Assembly: GCA_052090825.1 (NCBI GenBank)
Contig: JBQDBK010000001.1
Coordinates: 248,001 to 312,000, forward strand
Length of the DNA stretch: 64,000 bases
Direction of reading: 5' to 3'
Source of the DNA: JBQDBK01 sp052090825
GTDB taxonomy: Bacteria; Bacillota; Clostridia; Tissierellales; Peptoniphilaceae
Part shown: in pieces, positions 53,674-63,150 of the stretch
How positions within the stretch are numbered: position 1 is the stretch's first letter
Layout: every line of letters starts with the position of its first letter
Program-made: the position numbers and the translations under genes
The notes under the pieces: model-generated
Told to the model about the DNA's origin: nothing
The model's database searches: none
Seen by the model: the letters and a program-made list of their open reading frames with translations, nothing else

Positions 53674-53713
53674 TCATTCTTAGCTATTATATAATTTTTA
53701 AATATTTGTTTTA

Positions 53714-55780
53714 TTAATCATTTAATTTTAAAGCAAGTGCATTAATTGCAACAATAACAGTAGATATAGACATCAATATTGCTCCAAATGCTGGACTTAA
53801 AGTAATACCAATTGGAGATAATATGCCAGCAGCTACTGGAATTGCAATAAAGTTATAACCTGCCCCCCACATAAGATTTTCTTTTATTTTTTTTGTCGTC
53901 TTTCTTGATAAATCAATAAATGATTTTATATCTCCAGGATTAGAATTTGTTAAAATAACATCAGCTGAATCTATTGCTACCTGAGTTCCTGCTCCAATAG
54001 CTATCCCAACATCTGCTAAAGCCAAAGATGGTGCATCATTTATTCCATCACCTACCATTATTACTGTCTTATCTTTACTTTTTAAATCTTTAACTAAATT
54101 ATGCTTATCTTGAGGTGACTGGTTATACCTATACTCTATATTTAGTTGCTCAGCAACAAGCTTAGCAGCATCTTTATTGTCTCCTGTAGCCATGATTACT
54201 TCAATATTTTGATTATGCAAAGATTCTATTAAATCTTTACTTGAAGATTTTAATTCATCACCTAAACTTACTAATCCAATGATTTCATCTCCCTCAACCA
54301 TAATACTAGTAGTTGAGCCTTTTGGAACATCTAAGTCAACTTTTTTATCAAGTTCCTTTTCACTTATAAGTTTATAGCTCTTATTATTGGCCTGACCTTG
54401 TATACCCTTTCCTGTCAATATTTCAATATTATTAAATTCCACAGGATCTATTTCCTTACTTTTGGCATAATCTATAATTGAACTAGCTATTGGATGGCTT
54501 GAACCTTCTTCAATTCCAGCCATTAAAGCAATAATTTGATTTTTACTATAATTTTCATTTAAAGATTTTACATTTAAAACTTTAAAATTTCCACTAGTTA
54601 AAGTGCCTGTTTTATCTAAAATTATAAAATCAGCCTTAGTTGTCAATTCTAAAGCTTCGCGATCTTTAACTAAAAGTCCTTTTTGTGCACCTAAGCTTGT
54701 ACTACGTGCTATTACAAGAGGAATAGCCAAACCTAATGCATGGGGACAAGCAATAACTAAGGTAGTAACTGTGTAGATAATAGCCCTTTCAAGATTGGTG
54801 AAATATAGCCAAACTATAAAAGATATTAAAGCTGCTGTAATTGCAACATAAAATAAAGCACTGGCAACCTTATTCGCCAAGTTTTCAGCTCTAGAAGGTT
54901 GATTCTGAGCCTCTTTTATTAATTCTTGTACTTGAGACATAAAAGATTTTTCGCCAATTTCTTCTACTTCTATATCTAGACTCCCTTCCTTATTTGTAGA
55001 TCCACCTATTACCTTATCACCAGAATTTTTATATACAGGTTTTGACTCGCCAGTCAATAAAGATTCATTTACTCTAGAGTTACCTTTTTTTACTATACCA
55101 TCTACTGGTATGTTTTCACCGCCCTTAACTCTTATTAAATCTCCAACTTTTAAATCTATAACTGGATAAGATTCAATAGAACCATCATCTAAAATTAAAT
55201 TAGCATTTTTTGGTACTAGCTCAGCTAAGGATTTTTGTGCATTCCCAGCTTCTCCAATTGCTTTCATTTCAATCCAATGACCAAGTAACATAATTAATAG
55301 TAAAGAAGTAAATTCAAAAAAATAATCCATTACTTCTTTGCCAGTAATATACCTAGATATAACAGCATATATACTATAAATGTAAGATACTAATAAACCC
55401 ATTGTAACAAGAGCCATCATACTAGGAGATTTTTCCTTAAATTCTTCAATAGCCCCCATATAAAATGGTTTAGCCCCATAAATTAAAAGTATAGTTGCCA
55501 AAAAAGATACTACTATGTCTGAATATATAAAAGTAATTGTAAAAGGAAATTCATATCCCATTATTGGGGATAATAGCATAATAATAAGTGCTATTGGAAA
55601 TGATCTCATAAGTATTTTTTTAAAATTACCATGGTGATGGCTATGTCCCTCATGATTATTATGATCTTTGTGCTTATGTTTATCGTGACTAATGGATTCT
55701 TCATTAGAAGAAGATTTATTGCTAATATCTTCCTTAATATGTAAAGACTCTTTGCTTTTCTTTATATTTTTATTCTTCAT
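53714..55780 (-). CDS. copB: CopB-type copper/silver P1B-type ATPase
   Basis: 688 aa efflux ATPase. The N-terminus has a histidine-rich tail (DKHKHKDHNNHEGHSHHHG, about 34-52) instead of CXXC metal-binding domains. Helix 4-6 region carries CPHALGLAIP, the CPH metal site of the P1B-3/CopB group. Phosphorylation loop is DKTGTLTSG, ATP-site SSHPIA, and hinge GDGINDAPSLALADVGIAIG. Eight helices are expected. No CopY or CsoR regulator is adjacent. Probably exports Cu(I)/Cu(II) or silver. Confidence 0.9.
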   Translation of the reverse strand: MKNKNIKKSKESLHIKEDISNKSSSNEESISHDKHKHKDHNNHEGHSHHHGNFKKILMRSFPIALIIMLLSPIMGYEFPFTITFIYSDIVVSFLATILLIYGAKPFYMGAIEEFKEKSPSMMALVTMGLLVSYIYSIYAVISRYITGKEVMDYFFEFTSLLLIMLLGHWIEMKAIGEAGNAQKSLAELVPKNANLILDDGSIESYPVIDLKVGDLIRVKGGENIPVDGIVKKGNSRVNESLLTGESKPVYKNSGDKVIGGSTNKEGSLDIEVEEIGEKSFMSQVQELIKEAQNQPSRAENLANKVASALFYVAITAALISFIVWLYFTNLERAIIYTVTTLVIACPHALGLAIPLVIARSTSLGAQKGLLVKDREALELTTKADFIILDKTGTLTSGNFKVLNVKSLNENYSKNQIIALMAGIEEGSSHPIASSIIDYAKSKEIDPVEFNNIEILTGKGIQGQANNKSYKLISEKELDKKVDLDVPKGSTTSIMVEGDEIIGLVSLGDELKSSSKDLIESLHNQNIEVIMATGDNKDAAKLVAEQLNIEYRYNQSPQDKHNLVKDLKSKDKTVIMVGDGINDAPSLALADVGIAIGAGTQVAIDSADVILTNSNPGDIKSFIDLSRKTTKKIKENLMWGAGYNFIAIPVAAGILSPIGITLSPAFGAILMSISTVIVAINALALKLND

Positions 55781-55931
55781 CTTTATTCATCCTTTCATTT
55801 ACTAAAAAGTATTCTTATTTTATAAGATACCCAAAGCTATAAAACTTTAAATTTTCTAAATATAATCTCATTTTATAAAAGCTAAATGAATTTTTATGTT
55901 ATAATTAATAAAAATATAAACGAGGTTAAAT

Positions 55932-56932
55932 ATGAATAAAGCTAAAAAAAGTATAAGTTTTCCCCTTATTTTTTAATATCACTTATTCTAATTGGTACTA
56001 TAGGTTATAAAATATTATTACATATAAACTTCATTGATGCCTTATACATGACAGTTATAACTATATCAACAGTAGGATATGGTGAAATCTCTGTAATGAA
56101 TGTAGAGGCAAAGATTTTTTCTATAATTTTGATATTTACAAGTTTAGGTACAGTTGGATACCTATTTTCTACAATAGTATCTTACCTATTAGAAGGAGAT
56201 GTAAAAAAAGTTTTAAGGAGAAAAAAGATGGAATCTATAATTAGTAAAATGGATGGTCACTATATAATTTGTGGAGCTGGTGAAACAGGATATAATGCAA
56301 TAAAAAAATTCGTGTCTAGAAATGTCGACTTTGTGGTAATAGATAAGTCTGAAGAAAAAATAGATAAACTATTATCTGAAAATATAGCTTCTATACATGG
56401 CGATGCTAGCAATGAAGATATTTTAAATCAAGCTAATATATCAAAAGCTAAGGGCCTAATAAGCTGTCTATCTACAGATTCTGAGAATGTATTTACAGTC
56501 TTAACTGCAAGACAAATGAATGAAAATTTATATATAGTATCTAGATCTGTTAATAAAGGATCTGATGAAAAGTTAAAAAGAGCTGGAGCTAATAATACCA
56601 TATCTCCAAATGAAATCGGAGGAACTCGAATGGCTTCTTTAATGCTTAGGCCTAATGTTATGGCTTTTTTAGATACAATTACCCATGCAGGTGATGTTAT
56701 ATTAGATTTAGAAGAAGTTGAAATAAAAAAAGGAGCTTCTATATTAAACCAAAGTTTAAAAAGTGCTGCTATTCCTCAAAAAACTGGTTTAATTGTACTT
56801 GCAATTAAAAAAAAGAACAATAAGTTAATAGAATTTAATCCTAGCTCTGATGTAATCTTAGAAGAATCTGATGTAATGATAGTACTTGGAAAAGAAGAAC
56901 AAGTTGAAAATTTAAAAAATATTGCAAGTTAA
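55932..56932 (+). pseudogene. Potassium channel with RCK/TrkA-N domain, frameshifted N-terminus
   Basis: 2-TM K+ channel of the MthK/Kch type. The ATG at 55932 has a good GAGGTT site and encodes MNKAKKSISFPLIF, then hits a stop. The homologous frame resumes at once with FLISLILIGTIGYKIL (first helix), the selectivity filter TVGYGE (near 56075), the second helix and a full RCK domain (GAGETGYNAIKKF, TrkA-C near the end) up to 56932. One T missing from the T6 run near 55970-55975 would join the frames. Translation from the internal ATG at 56048 would lose helix 1. Could be true decay, phase variation or a sequencing error. Confidence 0.75.
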
Positions 56933-56933
56933 A

Positions 56934-56983
56934 AGACTTGAATTTTAAAAACTAGACTTTAAAATTCAAGTCTAGTTTTTTAT
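56934..56983 (+). terminator. Terminator after K+ channel gene
   Basis: 16-bp perfect stem (56934-56949 with 56958-56973; AGACTTGAATTTTAAA arm), then AGTTTTTTAT. Confidence 0.85.
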
Positions 56984-57386
56984 AATCAATTTTTATATTA
57001 TAGTTTGATTTAATTGTTAATATTTTAAAAATAGTTTGATATTGTATTTAATTGCTAATCTATTTCCTTAATATATTTAAATAAATAATAAGTATTAAAA
57101 AATATAGATCTAATTTATATCTCTATGAAAACTATTCTTTTTACGTTTAAAATTTCTAATAAAATACATTTTAATATCTTTATCCATATTATTTAAAATC
57201 AAAGTGGCAAAAAACTCACAATGCCAATATCATTTTCTCAAGTCGACCATTTTTTATAGATTTTTTATCTATTTTTCAATAAATTTGTTCACTTTTGCCT
57301 TTTTAAAACTTGAAAATGCTCCATAATTCTATAATTAATAACTAATTCTTATAATAGATTAATTTCAATAAATCAAAATTATTTAT
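56984..57386. other. Gene-free AT-rich stretch
   Basis: No intact ORF or RNA gene seen. A small imperfect inverted repeat around TGGCAAAAAACTCACAATGCCA (57205-57226) is noticeable. Minus-strand reading gives a short coherent-looking piece near 57120-57200 (DKDIKMYFIRNFKRKK) followed by stops, so old coding sequence is possible but not supported. Confidence 0.3.
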
Positions 57387-57716
57387 TTAGTTGCCTGAAT
57401 GTAATTTAAAAGACTGTTCTATAATATCCATAGCATCATCTATTTTATTTGCATCATCGAAATATAACTCTACATCTCCATTTGCCAATCTACCTATATT
57501 TGTTATATCTTTGCAAATACATTTAGGATCATAAATATCTGGAAACTTAACATTTAAAGAGATTCTTAAACGTTTTTTCTGAGTTACTATATCTACAAAA
57601 TTTGTATTTAACTTATATGCTATATAAAGTTTCTTAAACTCTCTTTTAACTTCAGAAGATAAATTATAAATTCTTTTATCAAAAAATCAAAAAGAGATTT
57701 TGTAATATTATTCATT
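57387..57716 (-). pseudogene. DUF5655-domain protein fragment, frameshifted
   Basis: The stop is at 57387-57389. The C-terminal 90 or so residues are clearly a DUF5655 domain: KREFKKLYIAYKLNTNFVDI, KKRLRISLNVKFPDIYDPKC, then CKDITNIGRLANGDVELYF and the ending DIIEQSFKLHSGN. An in-phase ATG at 57714-57716 codes MNNITKSLFD and lies one frame off; restoring one T in the T6 run near 57680-57690 would fuse it to FDKRIYNLSSEV. Full-length relatives are often larger proteins with an N-terminal nuclease-like domain, absent here, so the fragment is either the truncated end of such a gene or a short stand-alone form. Confidence 0.7.
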
Positions 57717-57819
57717 TTATAAGTATTAAGACTATATTTTGTAGTGGTTTTTCAAAGGCAATATAATCTTTAAGCTTAGTCTTATTATTTAAGAATTAAA
57801 TAATAAGTACAATTACAAA

Positions 57820-57848
57820 AAATCCTAGCACAACTTATGCTAGGATTT
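57820..57848 (-). terminator. Terminator after hydroxyacid dehydrogenase
   Basis: 11-bp stem AAATCCTAGCA / TGCTAGGATTT (57820-57830 with 57838-57848), loop CAACTTA, A/T-rich flanks. It lies about 20 bp past the dehydrogenase stop. Confidence 0.8.
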
Positions 57849-57867
57849 AAAAATTTATATTCTATTC

Positions 57868-58767
57868 TTAGGGTCTTATAGATTTTATTGTTTCTACTGA
57901 TTTATACCACTTCTTTTCCTCTTCTTCATTTAATTTCATATGGAAATCTTTAATAATTCCCTTCGCTCCCACTACTGCTAAATGTCCAATATAACAGTCA
58001 TCTTGCTCAGAGTATGAGGAAACTGGAAGAATTGTCTTTGCATTAGTAAATATTGTTTCTACTACTATAGCTGCAGCATTTGCTATACCGTAAGAAGTAT
58101 ATCCTTTAGCCTTTATAGTTTCAAAAGCTTTCATTCTTGTAGAGCTTTCTATGTTATCAATTGTTTTTTTATCTAAAAGTTCCATAATTGGTTTTTTAGC
58201 AATACTAACTTGGGACCAAGCAACGAATTGGCTATTTCCATGTTCTGCTATTACATAACCATCTACAGAGTCTGGATCAATATCAAGATATCTAGCTACA
58301 GCGTTTTTCATCCTTGCAGTATCTAATATTGTACCTGTTCCTATTACTCTTTCTTTTGGTAAACCTGTTAGTTTTTGCATATATTCAGCTATAACATCAC
58401 AAGGATTGGTTATGGAAACAATAATACCCTTAAATTTAGAATTTTTTATTTTTAAAGCCCATTCTTCTACACATGTCTTTGTATATTTAAATTCTTCCAA
58501 ACGATCACTGTTTTTTTGTAAAATTGTAATATCTCCAGGAGCAAAAATTATAATATCACTATCATCTAAATCTTTTAAATCTCCTGATACTAGCTCTACA
58601 TTTCCATCACGTCTTACCAATCCATCACTTAAATCATTTACCTCTGCATCAGCAAGCCCCTCTTTTTTATCAAAAAGAGCCAATGTATCACATAACTTTC
58701 TTTCTATTAAAGTGTAGGCAACTGTCGCTCCTACATTTCCTAATCCCATTAGAGAAATTTTTTTCAT
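57868..58767 (-). CDS. L-2-hydroxyisocaproate-type (LDH family) dehydrogenase
   Basis: 299 aa NAD-dependent L-2-hydroxyacid dehydrogenase. Rossmann motif GLGNVGATVAYTLIE at the start, GTGTILDTARM near 144 with the substrate arginine, and active-site histidine in AEHGNSQFVAWS near 178. The EHGNSQF block and overall pattern are closer to L-HicDH of Lactobacillus than to classical LDH, so branched or aromatic 2-oxo acids from amino-acid fermentation are likely substrates. Stand-alone gene with its own terminator; flanks are gene-poor. Confidence 0.82.
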   Translation of the reverse strand: MKKISLMGLGNVGATVAYTLIERKLCDTLALFDKKEGLADAEVNDLSDGLVRRDGNVELVSGDLKDLDDSDIIIFAPGDITILQKNSDRLEEFKYTKTCVEEWALKIKNSKFKGIIVSITNPCDVIAEYMQKLTGLPKERVIGTGTILDTARMKNAVARYLDIDPDSVDGYVIAEHGNSQFVAWSQVSIAKKPIMELLDKKTIDNIESSTRMKAFETIKAKGYTSYGIANAAAIVVETIFTNAKTILPVSSYSEQDDCYIGHLAVVGAKGIIKDFHMKLNEEEEKKWYKSVETIKSIRP

Positions 58768-59526
58768 AGTTTATATCATCCTCCTATCATTATTATTTTA
58801 AAATATTATAATACTACATTTTATAATTATACCATTAAATTTTATTACATTTTAAATCATAGCATAATAAAATTAATTTTTATGCCTAACCTTATATGAG
58901 ATTAAATTAAATATTTTAAATAAATATTCCTACAGATAAAACTATTTTATTAGTAGTTTTTTACTCAGCATTAAATTTAGACATTATTTATTACTTCAAT
59001 TACTGCATTATCATAAAAATTTACTTTCTAATTAATAAACATTCTATTTTAAAGTCTTGTAAAATACTATCTGCTTTTAGCTTGTCACACTCTCTACTTT
59101 TATCTAAATAAAAAAATTTATACAATTTGATAAATATTTACATATAAAAATAGCCTTTCCTATGAAATTAGTATCCTTCTTGTGTTCAGCTTTATAGGCT
59201 ATACCTTTCTGTTAGAAAAATCTAGCAATGTTTAAATTTACTAGGTATTCTAAAGTAAGTAAGATAAATTACATCCTTTACTATGAACTCTCTATTTAAA
59301 TACCTCAAGTTTATTTTATTTCATATATTAGTTATTTTAAAATAGAATTATTTCATAATTTATAAAAATTATTTATATTTTTTTATATTTTTTTAATATA
59401 ATTTTTTCTATCCTCTAATACTATCCTAACTTTCCCCATGTTTGCTGAATTATTAGAGGGGTATTTATATAATATAAAAATTTAAAAATTTATAAAATAT
59501 ATCATAAAATATATAAGGAGGATTAC
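58768..59526. other. 759-bp gene-free stretch between divergent dehydrogenase genes
   Basis: No complete ORF, RNA gene or clear repeat. Minus-strand peptide-like fragments occur (for example QKGIAYKAEHKKDTNFIGKA near 59150-59220 and YLDKSRECDKLKADSILQDF near 59045-59110) in different frames with stops between, which may be a heavily decayed gene. Divergent promoters for the two flanking genes must lie here; a ribosome site AAGGAGG precedes 59527. Confidence 0.35.
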
Positions 59527-60465
59527 ATGAATTTAAAAAACATAGTTATTGCAGGTGGCGGAGTTCTAGGAAGTCAAATTGCTTTTCAAACAGCGTATAA
59601 AGGATACAATGTTAAAGTTTGGCTAAGAAGTGAAGGATCTATTGAAAGAGCTAAACCAAAATTAGAAAGATTGAAAAATATTTATATTGATACTTTAAAA
59701 GCTATGAAAACAGATCCATCAGCTTATGCTAGAGGTTTAGCTGATTCAAATGATTTGTCTGAAGAAGAAATTGATAAATTAATTGAAAGAGCTAAAACAG
59801 CTAACGATAATATCCTATTAACAACAAGCTATGAAGAAGCTTTTAAAGAAGCCGATTTTGTCATTGAAGCTATTGCTGAAATTCCAGAAGAAAAAATTGA
59901 TTTTTATAGTAAAATGAAAGATTATCTTCCAGAGCGCACAATAGTAGCTACTAATTCTTCTACTTTATTACCAAGCCAATTTGCAGAGTATACAGGAAGA
60001 CCTGAAAAATATTTAGCACTTCATTTTGCCAATACAATTTGGATAAATAATACAGCAGAAGTTATGGGACACCCTGGTACATCTCAAGAATATTATAATC
60101 AAATAGTAGAATTTGCTGAGTCTATAGGAATGATTCCTTTACAATTAAAGAAGGAACAAGCTGGCTATATTTTAAATAGTATGTTAGTTCCTTTACTTGA
60201 TGCTGCAGAAGCTTTGGTCGCCAATGGTGTTGCAGATTATAAGACAGTTGATTTGACTTGGAAAACAGCTACCGGTGCACCAAAAGGTCCATTCCAAATT
60301 TTAGATGTTATAGGATTAACTACAGCATATAATGTAGTTAGCATGAAACCTGATAGCAATAATCCTGAAACTACTCCAGGTAAAATCGCTGCTATGTTAA
60401 AGAAATATATTGACGAAGGAAAAACTGGCATTAATGCAGGTGAAGGTTTTTATAAGTACAAATAA
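59527..60465 (+). CDS. 3-hydroxyacyl-CoA dehydrogenase family protein
   Basis: 312 aa NAD-dependent enzyme. Dinucleotide fold GGGVLGSQIAFQTAYKGY near 10-27. The catalytic serine/histidine/asparagine region is seen as TNSSTLLPSQFAEYTGRPEKYLALHFANTIW (about 143-175), then the C-terminal dimer domain with GYILNSMLVPLLDAAEALV. A complete but single gene: no thiolase, crotonase or acyl-CoA dehydrogenase partner is near, so its role could be (S)-3-hydroxybutyryl-CoA oxidation or another hydroxy acid. ATG follows AAGGAGG. Confidence 0.85.
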   Translation: MNLKNIVIAGGGVLGSQIAFQTAYKGYNVKVWLRSEGSIERAKPKLERLKNIYIDTLKAMKTDPSAYARGLADSNDLSEEEIDKLIERAKTANDNILLTTSYEEAFKEADFVIEAIAEIPEEKIDFYSKMKDYLPERTIVATNSSTLLPSQFAEYTGRPEKYLALHFANTIWINNTAEVMGHPGTSQEYYNQIVEFAESIGMIPLQLKKEQAGYILNSMLVPLLDAAEALVANGVADYKTVDLTWKTATGAPKGPFQILDVIGLTTAYNVVSMKPDSNNPETTPGKIAAMLKKYIDEGKTGINAGEGFYKYK

Positions 60466-60486
60466 AAAATCTTAAAACATATAAAA

Positions 60487-60547
60487 AAATAACCTACAAT
60501 ATATAGTCATGAATTTTTTACCATGTCTATAATTGTAGGTTATTTTT
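60487..60547 (+). terminator. Long hairpin after 3-hydroxyacyl-CoA dehydrogenase gene
   Basis: Imperfect long stem AAATAACCTACAAT...ATTGTAGGTTATTT with inner TATAG/CTATA and CATG/CATG pairings, then TTTTTAAT. Confidence 0.8.
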
Positions 60548-60643
60548 AATTATTTATAAAATAAAATAAATATCATCTCTTACCTTGTCTTTTTAATCAA
60601 AATACATATTACAATTTTAAATAAAAACTAATAAGAATACTTG

Positions 60644-61249
60644 CTACATTTCTTCATTCTTTCTCACCTTATAACAAAAATCGCAATATTTTCCACCACG
60701 AGCAAGTGTTGATTCTCTTTTAAAAACAACACTTGTTCCCATTGCTTGTGCTGCTAATTCATCTGATGTACAAAAAATATCACAAAGTTCTTTTACCCCA
60801 AACTTTTTACAATAATTAAAATAAAGGCACTGTTTTATATTAAATCGTAGAATATCTTTTTTTATATCTAAATAATCTATCTGAAATCCTTCATCCGATT
60901 CTTTATAAGATTTTTTCATTGTCTTATAAGCTATTTTAGGAACAAGTTTATATAAATACGGAATTTTAAATATTCTCTTCATTAGATTTACATTTGAATA
61001 TACTTCCACCTGATAAAATACTTCCTTTGTCCTTTCAAGAGGATTTTCTACTTGATTTTTCATAGCTTTATAAATAGCAAAGGTCGGAAATATTCTTTGA
61101 TAGCAATGACTTTTGTTTTCAATAGAAACTTCCTCAGTTTTTAAAATATTCTTATATATTTCCTCTGATTTTGTATATTCATCTTTACTCAAATGTTTTT
61201 TATATCTTTCAAATCTCTTAAATTCTTTCTTATAATTTACATCATTCAC
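60644..61249 (-). CDS. L-2-amino-thiazoline-4-carboxylate hydrolase family protein
   Basis: 201 aa soluble protein. The C-terminal half is the ATC-hydrolase (PF14196) domain: YFNYCKKFGVKELCDIFCTSDELAAQ and the end STLARGGKYCDFCYKVRKN with its conserved cysteine and arginine residues. The N-terminal half is a helical bundle. Founding members hydrolyse ATC to S-carbamyl-cysteine, but most homologues in anaerobes are uncharacterised, so the activity is not assured. Start follows TGAGGTGATT. Confidence 0.8.
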   Translation of the reverse strand: MNDVNYKKEFKRFERYKKHLSKDEYTKSEEIYKNILKTEEVSIENKSHCYQRIFPTFAIYKAMKNQVENPLERTKEVFYQVEVYSNVNLMKRIFKIPYLYKLVPKIAYKTMKKSYKESDEGFQIDYLDIKKDILRFNIKQCLYFNYCKKFGVKELCDIFCTSDELAAQAMGTSVVFKRESTLARGGKYCDFCYKVRKNEEM

Positions 61250-61484
61250 AAAGAATCACCTCACTATTGATATTTTTTATCAAAAATATTATATCACTAA
61301 AATTTATAAAAATCATATCTACTGTCAGTCTTTGTATTTCAAATAATAACTTATAATACTAATTTTTAGAAATTTAAACTAAAGAACACAATAAAGGTGA
61401 TCTTCTGTATATTATATAAAATATTTTTATAGAAATTTATTTTCAATTATTCCTAATAACCATATTAAAAATTTAATATCTATA

Positions 61485-62237
61485 TTAATAGGAGTCTCCA
61501 CCTATGACCTTGCCATTGATAGCTTCTACATAAACTATAAAGTCTTTAAATTCTATTTCATATGATAAGTGAAAATTATTATTACTACTCTCAAATCTAT
61601 TTCCTAGGCTACTTTCAAAAAAATTATTTGATTTAATAACTTTTAATTTTATAGATGTTACATCTGTTAAATCACTATATTTACTTTCTTTTAAAAATTT
61701 TTTTGCTATTTCCTTTGCTTGATTTTCATTTATTTTAGCTTCACTTCTAATCTCAAAGTCATTAAAATAATTATAAAGAATAACTAAGTCAGAACTATTA
61801 TTAAATACAATCCTATATTGATTATATGGATTAAGAATATCAGCTGGATTAGCCTTATAAAAGGAAGCCATTTTATAATCTAATGTAAATTTACCATTCT
61901 TTTCTATACTAAATTCATTATCAACATATTTGCTTTTTATTACTTCTTTAAAAGACTTACTAGGATAATTTGACTTTTTTGATTTATTCTCTTTTTTATT
62001 AAATTCTAATAAAGATAATTGGTCTGCATGTAATATATTTCCACTTTTATCAAATATAAATATAACACCTTCGGGAGACTTTAAGCTTATCTTATCTGAT
62101 TCTTTAATCTCAAAATATGAATTTAATTCTGACTTTGATTTTATATAATAAGGAAATCCAAAATCATTTATAGTATCAATAATTTTATTATATTTTACTT
62201 CTGAACCCATATTCGATTTTGATTTTATAAAAAACAC
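61485..62237 (-). CDS. Membrane- or surface-anchored PepSY-like protein, start region damaged
   Basis: 250 aa from a GTG at 62235-62237. The C-terminal 80 residues (INENQAKEIAKKFLKESKY..., then LSYEIEFKDFIVYVEAINGKVIGGD) look like a PepSY domain, normally an extracytoplasmic inhibitor or sensor. In the same frame upstream of the GTG lies KIFLLIFFVCASVFFIKS, a proper signal or anchor helix, but no start codon with a ribosome site is available before it, so the intact protein was probably longer. The asparagine- and serine-rich middle is not recognised. Confidence 0.5.
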   Translation of the reverse strand: MFFIKSKSNMGSEVKYNKIIDTINDFGFPYYIKSKSELNSYFEIKESDKISLKSPEGVIFIFDKSGNILHADQLSLLEFNKKENKSKKSNYPSKSFKEVIKSKYVDNEFSIEKNGKFTLDYKMASFYKANPADILNPYNQYRIVFNNSSDLVILYNYFNDFEIRSEAKINENQAKEIAKKFLKESKYSDLTDVTSIKLKVIKSNNFFESSLGNRFESSNNNFHLSYEIEFKDFIVYVEAINGKVIGGDSY

Positions 62238-62301
62238 TGAAGCACAAACAAAGAATATAAGTAAAAATATTTTATCTATAGATTGTCTATAATATAAGAG
62301 A

Positions 62302-62340
62302 ATAATGATATTTAATCATAACTCGATTAAATATCATTAT
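62302..62340. repeat. 16-bp perfect inverted repeat with 7-nt loop
   Basis: ATAATGATATTTAATC and its exact complement (62302-62317, 62325-62340), loop ATAACTC. It overlaps the end of the S41 relic and probably served as its terminator. Confidence 0.7.
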
Positions 62341-63150
62341 TTTCTGGTTTTAAAATTAAACTTTTACAAGGATCATACTTCGTATTTTTCTTATCCATTT
62401 TTCTTTTAAATTAGAATATACTACAATATCAGGAGATATTGAACTGTCGGTCATTTCTTCTCTGCTTTCAAATCTAAATTCTTAATTATGATTAACTCAT
62501 CATTTATCCTAAAAATAAGCTTTCATTTCGACAAAATATACATTGTCACATCGCTTCCAACACTTTCTGATGCTGTATAATTTCCTTATATATTTATATA
62601 TTTGGCAAAACTACTAAATATACAGCACTATTAGTCGTATCTTTATTAAAAAACAAAATTCTATAAAATCTCTATCCTTTAGCCCCTTGGTGCTAGCCTT
62701 ATGATAGTAGTTATATTTATTTAATATATAATTAGAATTAACTTCAAATCTATCTTCTATAAATTATCCTATTTCATCGTTTACCTTGATTTCTTTAATC
62801 CACTCATATTTTCTCTTGCTTATGTATTCTCTTTAATTAGTAAATAATATTCCATCTTTAAATCTTCTATAACAATCATTGTTAGAAACTTATCAGTAAA
62901 GTAAGAGAAAGCCTACAGAATTATTTCTTAAATCTATAATTAATGCTTTATGATTTTTAAATGCATTTAAAGATTCTTTCACTTTCTTTTTATCCATTCC
63001 TATATTAGGATAAAATAAAATCTCAATACTAATATAAGTAATTTTGTCCTTTATTACAGGAAAATAGACAAAATTACCATCATTTACTTTAGTTGCATAG
63101 AATGATTTAATTTGCTTTTCATTATTTTTAATTGAAGCATATTTAGATTA
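62327..63150 (-). pseudogene. Decayed S41-family peptidase (C-terminal processing protease-like)
   Basis: The best frame from 63145 down reads YASIKNNEKQIKSFYATKVND, then GNFVYFPVIKDKITYISIEIL, and the diagnostic HKALIIDLRNNSVG (near 62890-62950), the DLRxNxGG motif of S41 peptidases with its glycines altered. Two stops follow. Other frames continue with ISKRKYEWIKEIKVNDEIG, ASTKGLKDRDFIE, an active-site-like YTASESVGSDVTMYI and ISPDIVVYSNLKEK, up to a stop at 62327. At least four frame changes and several stops make it non-functional. The N-terminus (signal, PDZ-like part) is not seen. Confidence 0.7.

Noticed and set aside
57195..57230. Inverted repeat TGGCA...TGCCA that could be an IS end
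   Set aside because: Only 5 bp of symmetry, no transposase remnant or target-site duplication recognised nearby.
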